Assembly (NCBI GenBank): GCA_018609755.1
Contig: JAHENZ010000198.1
Coordinates: 1-38,658 of the forward strand
Source: Salinivenus sp.
GTDB lineage: Bacteria; Bacteroidota; Rhodothermia; Rhodothermales; Salinibacteraceae
DNA: 38,658 bases
Direction of reading: 5' to 3'
Below are positions 8,367-16,463 of the stretch, piece after piece. The notes beneath the pieces were generated by a model. That model was given only the letters and a program-made list of their open reading frames with translations, ran no database searches and had not been told where the DNA came from. The stretch's first letter is position 1. Each line of letters starts with the position of its first letter. A program made the translations under genes and the position numbers.

Positions 8367-8810
8367 TTAAGACGAGACCGTGAGTCGTGAGAGACGGCAG
8401 TTTTCCTTGAGTCGGCACCCCATCCGGCTGACGAGCAGCAGCGTCTTGATCGGATCTCGGCTGTCGTCCAGAACGAAGGTGCCGTGATGGGCTCCGGCGT
8501 GGAGGGTACGGTCCAGCGGGGAAATGCGCGCCTGCTGATCCTCCTCGAGACTCAAAGACTCATTGTACCGGACGACGTAGGCCCCCTCCTCCAGCGTCCA
8601 CCAGGCGTAGTCGTCCTCCGGATCGTCGAGTACGGGCGTCAGGGATTCGTGAGGGGCCGACGCAAATTCGCTGCCCCCAAAGTCGAGTTGACCGTGTCCC
8701 GTCGTCCGGAAGACAGTATCCACCGTAAGATCAATGCCGTTCGGCGCACGCTGCGTGTCGAAGTGGACGAGGCCATCTAACTGCCGTGCGAGGCGATCGG
8801 CTGAGAGCAT
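8367..8810 (-). CDS. Probable dUTPase/dCTP-deaminase superfamily protein
   Basis: The 147-residue product contains RAPNGIDLTVDTVFR near the N-terminus, resembling the P(N/S)(G/S)xDL(T/R) core of the trimeric dCTP deaminase/dUTPase fold. It continues DDYAWWTLEEGAYVVRYNES, like the turn before the central strands in archaeal family members. It ends in a Leu/Ser/Arg strand. That resemblance is from memory of haloarchaeal dUTPase-like proteins, so the activity (dUTP hydrolysis or dCTP deamination) is an inference. The ATG at 8810 (MLSADRLARQ) fits the fold. An ATG at 8885 would add 25 mostly hydrophobic residues and would span a stem-loop at 8852-8873. It stands alone 231 bases upstream of mrp. 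Confidence 0.6.
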   Translation of the reverse strand: MLSADRLARQLDGLVHFDTQRAPNGIDLTVDTVFRTTGHGQLDFGGSEFASAPHESLTPVLDDPEDDYAWWTLEEGAYVVRYNESLSLEEDQQARISPLDRTLHAGAHHGTFVLDDSRDPIKTLLLVSRMGCRLKENCRLSRLTVSS

Positions 8811-9211
8811 ATTCCAGAGTAGGGTTCCTGAGAGAAGTGATGTGACGATAGCCCCCAGAGCAGATCCTGGGGGAAAGTTGACCATGTTTCAAAATGAGTG
8901 GTAAGCGGACAGGTTCACGTTCAGTCTCTGGTCAGAGAAATAGACATAGAGTCATTTTAGGAATACGGGCTCTCGACTGGAGAGGAGGAGAAAGAATAGC
9001 AATAATCCAAAAACTCTATTTTACATTTTCCAAAGTATATCCAGTCCCCGCTCCGAAAAGAGGGTTGATCAATCCGGGTGTAGTGATTATACTTCAGGTC
9101 CGTTTGGGAGCACGTTCATGCATCCTTTGATGCAAAGTGCTGAACGTAATTATCGGCTGAGATGTGCTCTTCCAGTCTCTTGATTTCCTCAGGCCAACTC
9201 CATTTGTGCTC
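8811..9211. other. Divergent intergenic region, dUTPase-like and PAS genes
   Basis: These 401 bases separate two divergent starts and should contain both promoters. The stretch 8995-9060 is much more AT-rich than its surroundings and is the likeliest promoter zone. The only clear structure is the stem-loop at 8852-8873. No supported gene is present. Confidence 0.65.
8852..8873. promoter_or_regulatory. Stem-loop upstream of dUTPase-like gene
   Basis: CCCCCAG (8852-8858) and CTGGGGG (8867-8873) are perfect complementary arms around an 8-base loop, 42 bases before the minus-strand start at 8810. It could be a 5'-UTR hairpin or an operator. There is no T-run, so a terminator is unlikely. Confidence 0.35.
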
Positions 9212-9604
9212 ATGCGGTCCGCTCCTGCGCTGTTTACTCCCGCCTCCGACTCTTCTCTTGACCAGTCTCGGAAGCGCTTCCAAGAAAAAGATCTTCCTCC
9301 TCTTCCCATTTTAATTCTTGATCGGGACGGCAACATCCAGTCTCTCACGCGGGCCGCCCGCACGGTTCTCGAATATACAGCCGATGACCGGGTAGACGAG
9401 TGTTTCTTCTCCCACGTGCACAAGCGCAACATGCAGCGCGTCATGCACGACCTCGCGAACATGGTGTGCCGGGGCAAACAGCGAGCGAAGTGGCTCCTTC
9501 GGCTCCGGACCGGCAATGATCGCTGGCGATGGTACCGGGTTCTGGCCAAGAATCAACTCGGACAGCACGAAGACCACATTCTTTTACGTCTCCGCTCCCT
9601 TTAG
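9212..9604 (+). CDS. Single-PAS-domain protein
   Basis: The product has 130 residues. After a short N-terminal tail (about 1-35), one PAS domain fills the rest: LPILILDRDGNIQSLTRAAR (PAS core start, about 36-55), the VLEYTADDRVDECFFSHVHK helical segment with the HVH of the PAS loop, and a C-terminal three-strand sheet (KWLLRLRTGNDRWRWYRVLA) of PAC type. There is no output domain, so it may act as a sensory partner in trans. The nearest candidate is the histidine kinase 477 bases downstream on the same strand. The ATG at 9212 was chosen over a GTG at 9164 that adds a non-PAS leader. The ligand is unknown. Confidence 0.78.
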   Translation: MRSAPALFTPASDSSLDQSRKRFQEKDLPPLPILILDRDGNIQSLTRAARTVLEYTADDRVDECFFSHVHKRNMQRVMHDLANMVCRGKQRAKWLLRLRTGNDRWRWYRVLAKNQLGQHEDHILLRLRSL

Positions 9605-10081
9605 AAGCTATTCTACCGATACGTGAATACGTTTTTGAAATCCACTGTTGCTCACGGTTGTGTTCGGTCCCCATCTAATGCGGATTGACTTTCCCTTACT
9701 TTCTCACGGATCGGTAATTTCACACGCTGCAAAGCTGCCGGTGCGTGACGACTGCAGACGCGTCCATTCCAGCCGTGCGTTCAGATGCATGTGTTCCAGT
9801 TTGAGATACGGACTTGAAAAAGCGATCGCGAATGTGAAGGTAACCCTAAATTAAAACAGGTTCTTGGGCTTTCCGGGGCAATGTCGAGGGAAAGGAGAAA
9901 ACAGTACGGCAGGGAAGATTCACCAAATATCGATGGGGGAATGCGCGGAAAGCTTCAAAGAGGAGAGGAGGAACCCCCGATCTTGGAGGGTGCCTCTGCC
10001 GTGTGTACAGGTTCTACTTGTGTCCTCGTTTCGGATGGGGAAGGTGAGGTCCTACCACCTTATACTCTCAACTCTTCCATT
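9605..10081 (+). other. Region between PAS protein and histidine kinase
   Basis: These 477 bases hold no gene that I can support. A 68-codon frame at 9648-9854 has no recognisable features. The frame of the kinase is open back to 9881, but the translated stretch has no domain-like pattern and the kinase family start fits the ATG at 10082. The bases around 9838-9860 are AT-rich and may hold a promoter. Confidence 0.6.
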
Positions 10082-11296
10082 ATGCCGACCGTTGACGCCT
10101 CTGAGCATGAACGCGTTCTTCTCCTGGCCTCAACGGAGGCGCGCGCTACGTGCCTAGCAGCGTCCCTGCAGGCGACCGAGGTTCCGCTGGAGCAATTCAC
10201 AACCCTGTCGCCGCTCACCGACGCGTTGCAGGAGGGGGCCGGAGCGATTGTCGCCGACGAAGATGCCATTACGGAGGAGGCCGCGCGCCTGCTGTCGATC
10301 GCCATGGCCCAGAGTGAGCCGTGGTCGAATCTGCCCATCATTATTCTGACCAGTGGAGAGCCTGCGGCCATTGAGCGTCTGAACGAACTCGACCTCTTTG
10401 GGCCTGCTGCGTCTAGTAACGTCACCATCCTCGAACGGCCTGTGCACGAGGTGACGCTGGCTACCGTGGTCCGGTCCGCTCTTCGGGCGCGGCGGCGGCA
10501 GTACGAGGTTCGCGACCTGATGCAGAACCTCAAGACGACGAACGAGAAACTGCGTGAGAGCCAAAAAGCGCTGCAGAATGCCAACGAGAGGCTGGAAGAG
10601 CGGGTGGCTGATCGCACCGAGCAGGTGCGCGAACTTGCGCTTGCTCTGGCGACGGCTGAGCAACGCGAGCGCACCCGCATCTCGCAGGTTTTGCACGATC
10701 ATCTCCAGCAGCTCGTCCATGGGGCTCGGATTTGGGCGGATTCGCTGGCGGAGGAGAGCGAGGCGTCCCCCCCAACGGCTGTGGTCCGGATCCTGGAGTT
10801 GTTGGACGAGGCCATCGAGACTACACGGTCGATGACCGTCGAACTTAGTCCGCCCGTGTTACAGGAGGACGGTCTCTCCGCGGCCCTCGACTGGTTGGCC
10901 TCCCACGTTGAGAAGACGCACAATTTTCGACTGGAGTTGGAGGTGGAGTCCTCCCTGCAGAGGATTGAAGAAGATCTCCGTACGCTCCTTTTTCGCTCCA
11001 TTCGAGAGCTGGTGTTCAATGCCATAAAGCACGCGGACGTGGACCGGGCGCACCTCCGAGCCCGCCAGGGAGACGAGCAACTCACGATTGAAGTGCGAGA
11101 CGAAGGCGTTGGGTTTGAACCAGAGGAACTGCACGAGGAGGAGTCCGAGGCCCACTTCGGGCTCTCCAATGTTCGGAAGCGGTTGGATCTGGTTGGGGGA
11201 GAGTTGACAATTGAGTCCGCTCCTGGCGACGGAACGTACGCACGGATTGAGGTTCCGCTTCCGGAGGAGGCGTCACCCGTGAGGGGAGAGAGGTAA
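10082..11296 (+). CDS. NarL-type (HisKA_3) histidine kinase with receiver-like N-terminus
   Basis: The product has 404 residues. Residues 9-140 look like a receiver fold of the type found at the N-terminus of some soluble kinases (GAIVADEDAITEEA, LPIIILTSGE, NVTILERPVHEVTLATVVRS). Asp59 is a possible but not clear phospho-acceptor. A charged coiled coil (about 142-195) leads into the HisKA_3 dimerisation domain with the H-box ERTRISQVLHDHLQQ (His205). The HATPase_c domain has an N-box (ELVFNAIKHAD, 309-319), G1 (DEGVGFEP, 340-347) and G2 (FGLSNVRKRL, 359-368). No membrane segment is present, so it is cytoplasmic. No response regulator lies nearby, so the partner must be encoded elsewhere. The PAS protein upstream is a possible input. 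Confidence 0.88.
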   Translation: MPTVDASEHERVLLLASTEARATCLAASLQATEVPLEQFTTLSPLTDALQEGAGAIVADEDAITEEAARLLSIAMAQSEPWSNLPIIILTSGEPAAIERLNELDLFGPAASSNVTILERPVHEVTLATVVRSALRARRRQYEVRDLMQNLKTTNEKLRESQKALQNANERLEERVADRTEQVRELALALATAEQRERTRISQVLHDHLQQLVHGARIWADSLAEESEASPPTAVVRILELLDEAIETTRSMTVELSPPVLQEDGLSAALDWLASHVEKTHNFRLELEVESSLQRIEEDLRTLLFRSIRELVFNAIKHADVDRAHLRARQGDEQLTIEVRDEGVGFEPEELHEEESEAHFGLSNVRKRLDLVGGELTIESAPGDGTYARIEVPLPEEASPVRGER

Positions 11297-11422
11297 ATCT
11301 TAGGGCGTGCACGAGTCCCGCCAGGTCATTCGCTTCCCGTCTCCCGCACCAACCTCATGTTTCTCTGGGCAGGGCGGGGGACAAACCATTTCTTCTCTAC
11401 GGTTCGTGTGCAGCCCAGGACT

Positions 11423-11516
11423 ACTTCTTCACTTCGTTCAGGGCGCGATCTAAAATCACTTCTTCACTTCGTTCAGGGCGCGATCTAAAATCACTTCTTC
11501 ACTTCGTTCAGGGCGC
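11423..11516. repeat. 35-bp tandem repeat, 2.7 copies, duplicating the 3' end of a gene
   Basis: A 35-base unit beginning ACTTCTTCACTTCGTTCAGG starts at 11423, 11458 and 11493. The first two copies are identical, and the third matches for 24 bases and then continues into the coding sequence. On the minus strand the unit contains the last codons and stop of the PRPP-synthetase paralogue (ALNEVKK, stop) plus the following 11 bases. The gene's end has therefore been copied twice downstream of the functional stop. Confidence 0.95.
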
Positions 11517-12486
11517 TCACGGAGGCTTCCGTGTGGATGGCACGGACGGCGTCGGCAAAGCGAGGGGCGGCGTCGCAGATTGTCAGTTTCTTGGCGGCAG
11601 CTGTGCCTTTGAGGCGAAAGGGGGCGACGGTATTCGTCACGTATAGACTGTCGAGCGGCGCGGCGGCCAGCCGTTCAGGGGCCTCACCGGAGAAGAGGCC
11701 GTGCGTAGCGGCGGCCACGACCGTGCGCGCTCCCCCGTCGACACAAGCGGCGGCGGCCTGTGAGAGGGTGCCCGCCGTGCTGATGAGGTCGTCCACAATG
11801 ACAGCCACGCGCCCGTTCACCGGACCCACGAGCCGTCCTCCGGTCACTTCCTCTGCTTTTTCAATGCGCATCTTTTCGACGAACGCCGTTGGCACCTCGC
11901 GTCCGAGCATGGCTCCAAGGCCACCGGCGAACTTGCTGGCCCGCTTCACTCCGCCCTCGTCCGGAGAGACGACTACCACGTCTTCGTTTTCAATCTTCTG
12001 GGCAATTTCCTGTACGAAGAGGGGACGGGCCTCCAGATGCTCCGCCACGGTGTGAAACGAGTTTTGGAAAACCGCGAGGTTGTGCACGTCCATCGCGAGC
12101 ACCCGGTCCACGCCGATGGAGTTGAAGAGGCTGCCGAGATAGCGGGTGGTCACCGACCCGCGCGGCTTGCTCTTGCGGTCCTTGCGCTGATAACAGAGGA
12201 AGGGAACCACCGCCGTGACCCGTTCGGCTGCGGCGTCGCGCAGGGAGCCGAGGAAAAACAGCAGCCGACACAGCTTGTCGTTTACGCTGAGGTTCGGCTC
12301 GGCGTACAGCGACTGAATGACGAAAACGTCCCGTCCCCGCACGTTTACCTCGGACCGCATCTCGTGCTCCCCGTCAGTAAACGTTTTTTCGTAGTGGGCA
12401 TCGAGTTCCGTGCCGAGTGCAGAGGCGACGGCACGTCCAAATTCGGCACTCTCAGAGGGGGCGAAAAGGCGCAGGTCGTCGGACAT
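11491..12486 (-). CDS. Second ribose-phosphate pyrophosphokinase-like protein
   Basis: This is a 331-residue paralogue of PRPP synthetase. The fold is intact: FTDGEHEMRSEVNVRGRDVF (36-55), an ATP loop reading CYQRKDRKSKPRG (98-110), SPDEGGVKRASKFA (174-187), and the ribose-phosphate loop VDDLISTAGTL (231-241). The canonical third Asp of this loop (DDxxDTAGT) is Ser236, and the flexible loop differs from the housekeeping copy at 1636-2583 (RQERKDQPR). It may be a class II-like or Pi-independent enzyme, or a regulatory paralogue; the sequence alone does not decide. The start is the ATG at 12486 (MSDDLRLFAPSESAEFG), as 115 upstream codons are unlike the family and overlap the small membrane ORF. 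Its 3' end is part of a tandem repeat. Confidence 0.88.
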   Translation of the reverse strand: MSDDLRLFAPSESAEFGRAVASALGTELDAHYEKTFTDGEHEMRSEVNVRGRDVFVIQSLYAEPNLSVNDKLCRLLFFLGSLRDAAAERVTAVVPFLCYQRKDRKSKPRGSVTTRYLGSLFNSIGVDRVLAMDVHNLAVFQNSFHTVAEHLEARPLFVQEIAQKIENEDVVVVSPDEGGVKRASKFAGGLGAMLGREVPTAFVEKMRIEKAEEVTGGRLVGPVNGRVAVIVDDLISTAGTLSQAAAACVDGGARTVVAAATHGLFSGEAPERLAAAPLDSLYVTNTVAPFRLKGTAAAKKLTICDAAPRFADAVRAIHTEASVSALNEVKK

Positions 12487-12536
12487 AGAGGCGGAAGCTG
12501 TACGCAGGGGAATGGGGGAAAGAAGCGGGCAAGGCG

Positions 12537-12707
12537 CTACACCGTGTCCGGATTCCCGAGATAGACGAGCAGCACGAGCAGGAGGGCCGGGAGCAGAACG
12601 GCCAGAACCGTCATCCATTCGAGACCTGTCCCGAGGGGGGCATCTGGGCCAAACTGGGTGCTGCGCTGGAGAAGGCGAGAGACGAGCAGAAGGTACGTGC
12701 CAATCAT
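12537..12707 (-). CDS. Possible small membrane protein, 56 residues
   Basis: On the minus strand an ATG at 12707 opens a 56-codon frame ending TAG at 12537-12539, 50 bases before the PRPP-synthetase paralogue. It has a hydrophobic N-terminus (MIGTYLLLVSRLL), a polar middle (QRSTQFGPDAPLGTGLEW) and a strong membrane segment (MTVLAVLLPALLLVLLVYLG, residues 32-51) with a short tail. That arrangement looks like a genuine small single- or double-pass protein. However, it is short, no Shine-Dalgarno is visible, and I know no family. It may be co-transcribed with the paralogue. Confidence 0.5.
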   Translation of the reverse strand: MIGTYLLLVSRLLQRSTQFGPDAPLGTGLEWMTVLAVLLPALLLVLLVYLGNPDTV

Positions 12708-12845
12708 TGTGGGTCGGGAGGTGGAGGGAATTCGAGAGCCATACCACTTCCAAGTCTAAGTGACGGCCTCTAAAGGATAAAGAGCAGAGTTGGTGAGAAA
12801 CGGTACAATTAAGACAACTCACGCGTCCCAATTCTGGGAGGACGG

Positions 12846-15686
12846 TTAATGGAAGACGGGTGTCTTCTTGCTTGACAACTGGTAGGGGAGCCGAATCGTG
12901 AAGGTTGTCCCTTCCCCTTTTTGACTCTCAACGTCAATGGTCCCCTCCATCAACTCGACGAGCTCTTTGGTGATGGAGAGGCCCAGGCCTGTGCCCTGAT
13001 GTTCACGCTGGAGCCCCTCACTTTCCTGCGTGAAGGCATCGAAGAGATCGGGAATAAATGCCTCGTCGATCCCTATACCGCTGTCTTCAATCTGAAGGAG
13101 GACACAGGAGGACGTTGGACGGACCCGCACGGTCACGTGTCCGCGCTCCGTGAACTTGATGGCGTTGGTTACGAGATTCGTCAGGATCCGGTCCAGGCAG
13201 TTTGCGTCGAGCGCCACCTCAATGCGTTCGGCGGGGACCTCAATCCGAAAGTCGAGATTTTTGCTCTCGGCCATCGGGCGAAGGAGCTCTACCCGCTGGC
13301 GGACTTCCTCGGCAAGGTCGAAGGAAGAACAGTGGACTTGGTATTCGCCCGCCTCAATCATCGAGAGGTCGAGCACGGAGTCGAGCGTCTCCATGAGGCG
13401 CCGTCCGCTCTGTACAATTTTTTCAGCCTGGTCCTTCTGCGCGTCCGGCACTTCGTCGGCGAGGATCTCAGCAAAGCCAATGATGGAGGTGAGCGGCGTA
13501 CGAATTTCGTGGCTCACGTTGGCGAGGAAGGCCGATTTGAGACGGCTCATTTCTTCGGCTTCCTCTTTGGCGGTACGAAGCTCCTGCTCCGCCTTTTTCC
13601 GCGCGGTGATGTCCATGATAATGCCACTCAGGCGCTGGGGCTGTCCCGAGTCGTCCCGGAACACACGACCGCGAAGACGGACCCACCGAACGCCATCCTC
13701 ACGAGATTGAACACGGTGCTCAATTTTGAAACCGGTTTCATCCTTAAAAACCGTTTCGATCTCGTTCAGAACCCGGGCCCGGTCGTCCGGATGGACCCGA
13801 GCGAGAAAAATCTCCTGCAGGTTTTCTGTTCGGCTTTGCGGCACTTCGAGGATCGAATACGTCTGGGGCGACCACGTGGCCGTCTCGGGTTCGGCGGTCC
13901 AGTTCCACGTTCCCATCTGCGCAGCGTCCAGGGCCATGCGGAGCCGCTCCTCATTGGTTTGCAGGCGCTGGATGGAGGTCGACAGCTCCCGGGTCATGGC
14001 GTTGAACGTGGTGGCCAGTTCTCCCAGTTCGTTGTTTTGTGCTACGTGTACGCGTGTGCTGAGATCTCCTTTTCCGACCTGCCGGGCCGCGTCGATGAGG
14101 CGATCCAGGGGGGTCACCACCCGCCGCGACACGTAGAAGCTCAGGGCAAGTGCCCCGCCCCCGATGAGAAGGACGATCATGGCCATCGACAGTAGCATCT
14201 CGAAGACGTGGAAGTACGCGCGAGCACGGTTTTGTTCGACCACGACGTGCCCGGCGAGTCCGTCGATGGGGGCAATCGCCCCGATCACGTCGGCACCGCG
14301 TCGCCCCCGCGGCACCTCGGCGGTGGAGGCAGACGACTCCAGAAGGGCGTTCACGAGCGCCTCCGCACGTTGGGCGGAGTGGGACGCGTCGGAGGAGGGG
14401 CGGGTCGGTAGAAGAATGGGGGTCCGGTCCTGATTGACCAGATAGAGACGGCTCTGGTCCCGATTCCAAATGTCGAGGGTGCGCCGAAGCGTGGATGCGG
14501 TCAGGTACCCCACGGTGACGGAAGAAAAAGACGAGGACAGAGGCTCATCCCCGGAGGTCGAGGGAAGAACCAGGGCAATCCCGTGCGCGGCCGTGTCTGG
14601 AAGCGGGACGAACGCCCGCTGCGTGCGGCCCGTATTCCGGGCCCGGTCCACGAGGGGCTGGACGTGTTCGGAGACGGGCATCGAGGACCCGGTCCGTTCG
14701 ATGCGCCAGAAGAACGTGGAATGATCGGGGCGCGAACGCGTTTGAAAGCGCAGCAGATCTTCGGCCCGGTCGAGCTCCGTGGCGAGGATTCGAGCGGCGG
14801 CCCGGCTCTGATCGCGGAGGTGCTCTTTGGTCTGTGTTTGCGCGACCTCGTAGGCCCGCTCCATGACGAGCCGACCCGCAAAGAAGAACGTGGCTATAAT
14901 GAAGAGCGGGAGGCCGTAGCGAAGCTGATTGGCCACCGAAAAGAGCCGGCGCTGAAGGGCCGGCCATAAGGCCATGCCCAAGAGGACACTGATGAGGGGA
15001 AGCGTCGTCCGTTCGAGGAAAAACAGGAGACCACCCAGCTCAAATTTGAGAGGCGAGGGGGCGATCCCAGCGCCAGTCCAGAAGGCCAGCAGGCCGAAGG
15101 TAGAGCCGAAGATGCTCGCGGCGTAGAGGGCTATTGCCGTCCGCCAGCCTTCTCCGGAAGGGACAAGATGGTCTCGAATCCCGCTCCGGACCGGGGGGAG
15201 AGCAGTGAGCAGAAGGACCCCGACGACGAGGACACCGCTTCCGGACCACAGAAGCGAGAGCATGGTCTCTCGGGTGTGCTCCACCACAAGGAGTCCCCCG
15301 AGAAGTCCGAGAGCAATTCCCCACACGCTCCACCACGCCCGGCGCCCGCGGACCAGGAGGGCCGTAGTGAGAGCAGACATCCCGCCCAGGAGGGGACTCA
15401 GTCCGTCCAGCGCCGTGTATGGAGTAATCACCTCGGACATCGCGGCTCCGACCACCGAACTGAGTGGGCCGTATACAGGGCCCATCAGAAGGCCCAGCAG
15501 TGGGTGCAAGGTCTCATGCAAGGGCCACCCCGATCCCGCGCCGTCCAGCGGAATGGAGATCGAAACGAATCCGAAGGCGATGATCGCGGCGACAGCGCCG
15601 GCCATTCCAATTCCCTTTCCCCTCCATGTAAGCGCGGAAAACGGCGCGTAGGGGGGGCGGGGCTCATCACTGACAGAGTGCGCCAT
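12846..15686 (-). CDS. Membrane histidine kinase: multi-TM sensor, HAMP, PAS, HisKA, HATPase
   Basis: The product has 946 residues. Residues about 25-260 contain seven or so membrane helices, including LLGLLMGPVYGPLSSVVGAA, which resembles the substrate-binding (S) subunits of ECF vitamin transporters. A further helix (about 270-290) precedes an extracytoplasmic region (about 295-480, Cache-like), closed by a helix near 485-505. Then come HAMP (about 505-560), a PAS/PAC domain (about 575-695, ending GIIMDITARKKAEQELR), HisKA with phospho-acceptor His726 in NVSHEIRTPLTS, and HATPase_c (NLVTNAIKFTERG, DSGIGID, GTGLGLSITKEL). There is no receiver domain. It autophosphorylates and passes phosphate to an unlinked regulator. 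It starts at the ATG at 15686 with a soluble leader. The ligand is unknown. Confidence 0.9.
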   Translation of the reverse strand: MAHSVSDEPRPPYAPFSALTWRGKGIGMAGAVAAIIAFGFVSISIPLDGAGSGWPLHETLHPLLGLLMGPVYGPLSSVVGAAMSEVITPYTALDGLSPLLGGMSALTTALLVRGRRAWWSVWGIALGLLGGLLVVEHTRETMLSLLWSGSGVLVVGVLLLTALPPVRSGIRDHLVPSGEGWRTAIALYAASIFGSTFGLLAFWTGAGIAPSPLKFELGGLLFFLERTTLPLISVLLGMALWPALQRRLFSVANQLRYGLPLFIIATFFFAGRLVMERAYEVAQTQTKEHLRDQSRAAARILATELDRAEDLLRFQTRSRPDHSTFFWRIERTGSSMPVSEHVQPLVDRARNTGRTQRAFVPLPDTAAHGIALVLPSTSGDEPLSSSFSSVTVGYLTASTLRRTLDIWNRDQSRLYLVNQDRTPILLPTRPSSDASHSAQRAEALVNALLESSASTAEVPRGRRGADVIGAIAPIDGLAGHVVVEQNRARAYFHVFEMLLSMAMIVLLIGGGALALSFYVSRRVVTPLDRLIDAARQVGKGDLSTRVHVAQNNELGELATTFNAMTRELSTSIQRLQTNEERLRMALDAAQMGTWNWTAEPETATWSPQTYSILEVPQSRTENLQEIFLARVHPDDRARVLNEIETVFKDETGFKIEHRVQSREDGVRWVRLRGRVFRDDSGQPQRLSGIIMDITARKKAEQELRTAKEEAEEMSRLKSAFLANVSHEIRTPLTSIIGFAEILADEVPDAQKDQAEKIVQSGRRLMETLDSVLDLSMIEAGEYQVHCSSFDLAEEVRQRVELLRPMAESKNLDFRIEVPAERIEVALDANCLDRILTNLVTNAIKFTERGHVTVRVRPTSSCVLLQIEDSGIGIDEAFIPDLFDAFTQESEGLQREHQGTGLGLSITKELVELMEGTIDVESQKGEGTTFTIRLPYQLSSKKTPVFH

Positions 15687-16220
15687 CGCAACTGCAGGGG
15701 CCTGCGTGCCGGGATCGTCGGGAGGAGAACGAAAGCCGGTGGTGGGGACGTCCGTTTATCGTCTCGGTTAGGATTCCCGTCGAGACCGAGAGGCCTACGT
15801 CACACCAACGTTACAGTAATGAATCGCACGGGGAAAGTCTAGTGGGCTGTTCTGGTGAGCAGGGTAATCGTATCTTGAAGCCCAGAACTGAAGAGAGGCA
15901 GCTCGATTGCCTCTATCGGCCGGTTTTGCCTGAAAGAGAGGGCGCGTGGGAGTGCTGTAGAAGGTCCGACCGGTCTGCTGAAAGCAGAAAAGAGACTTCA
16001 GAATTAAGATCTAGTCGCTCGGGGTCTGGTGACGAAGCGGTTGTACGTTGAAAAATTGTTCTGAGGGACGGCGGCTCGTCCGCTGTTCTCTACCATTTGG
16101 GCGGAGTGTATGTGAGTGTGGCGTGTGGGAGAGAATCCGGACCGCTTTGAACGAGAGTCGAATTATACCAGCTACTGAGGATCGTTGTCCACCTAATCGG
16201 TTTGCATGGAACGGGAAGCG

Positions 16221-16244
16221 CGTCGCGAGGCGCGCCTCGCGACG
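16221..16244. repeat. 24-bp perfect palindrome
   Basis: CGTCGCGAGG (16221-16230) and its exact complement CCTCGCGACG (16235-16244) flank a self-complementary CGCG centre. An outer pair, GGAACG (16208-16213) and CGTTCC (16248-16253), extends the symmetry across an internal loop. There is no T-run, so this is more like an operator or cruciform than a terminator. Confidence 0.85.
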
Positions 16245-16392
16245 ATTCGTTCCGAGAATCCCGCAGTGAAGTGCACCGTAATCCTTAGCATTTGGTATTA
16301 GAACCTGTTGTTTTTGGATCGCGCGACTTCCGCGGTTTACGTACCATCCATTACGCTCATGAGGGATTGATGAGCGCCGACAACCGATTGGA

Positions 16393-16400
16393 TATCTTTG
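16393..16400 (+). promoter_or_regulatory. Candidate Bacteroidota-type -7 box for the RraA-like gene
   Basis: TATCTTTG matches the Bacteroidota -7 consensus TAnnTTTG exactly. A TTG occurs at 16367-16369, 23 bases upstream, near the -33 position. The box is 63 bases before the ATG at 16464. The spacing is slightly long and the organism may not follow the Bacteroides consensus. Confidence 0.3.
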
Positions 16401-16463
16401 AGTCCGATCATTACCCTAACGCGGTGCGTTTCACGAAACCCTTTTCATTGATCGAATTCCCCC

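Larger units (their letters stand above)
15687..16463. other. 777-base noncoding region, divergent kinase and RraA-like genes
   Basis: This is the largest clean gap on the left half. Frames of 60-73 codons occur but have no domain, signal or codon pattern like the neighbours. The visible structure is a G/T-rich low-complexity stretch around 16088-16125 (similar in style to the other G-rich arrays), a 24-base perfect palindrome at 16221-16244, and a possible promoter at 16393-16400. A small RNA could be encoded here, but I recognise none. Confidence 0.65.

Noticed and set aside
9648-9854. 68-codon frame between the PAS protein and the kinase
   Set aside because: No signal, domain or neighbour-like codon use; plausible as chance.
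11423-11516. CRISPR-like array
   Set aside because: The 35-bp units are directly adjacent with no spacers, and the unit is the 3' end of the neighbouring gene.
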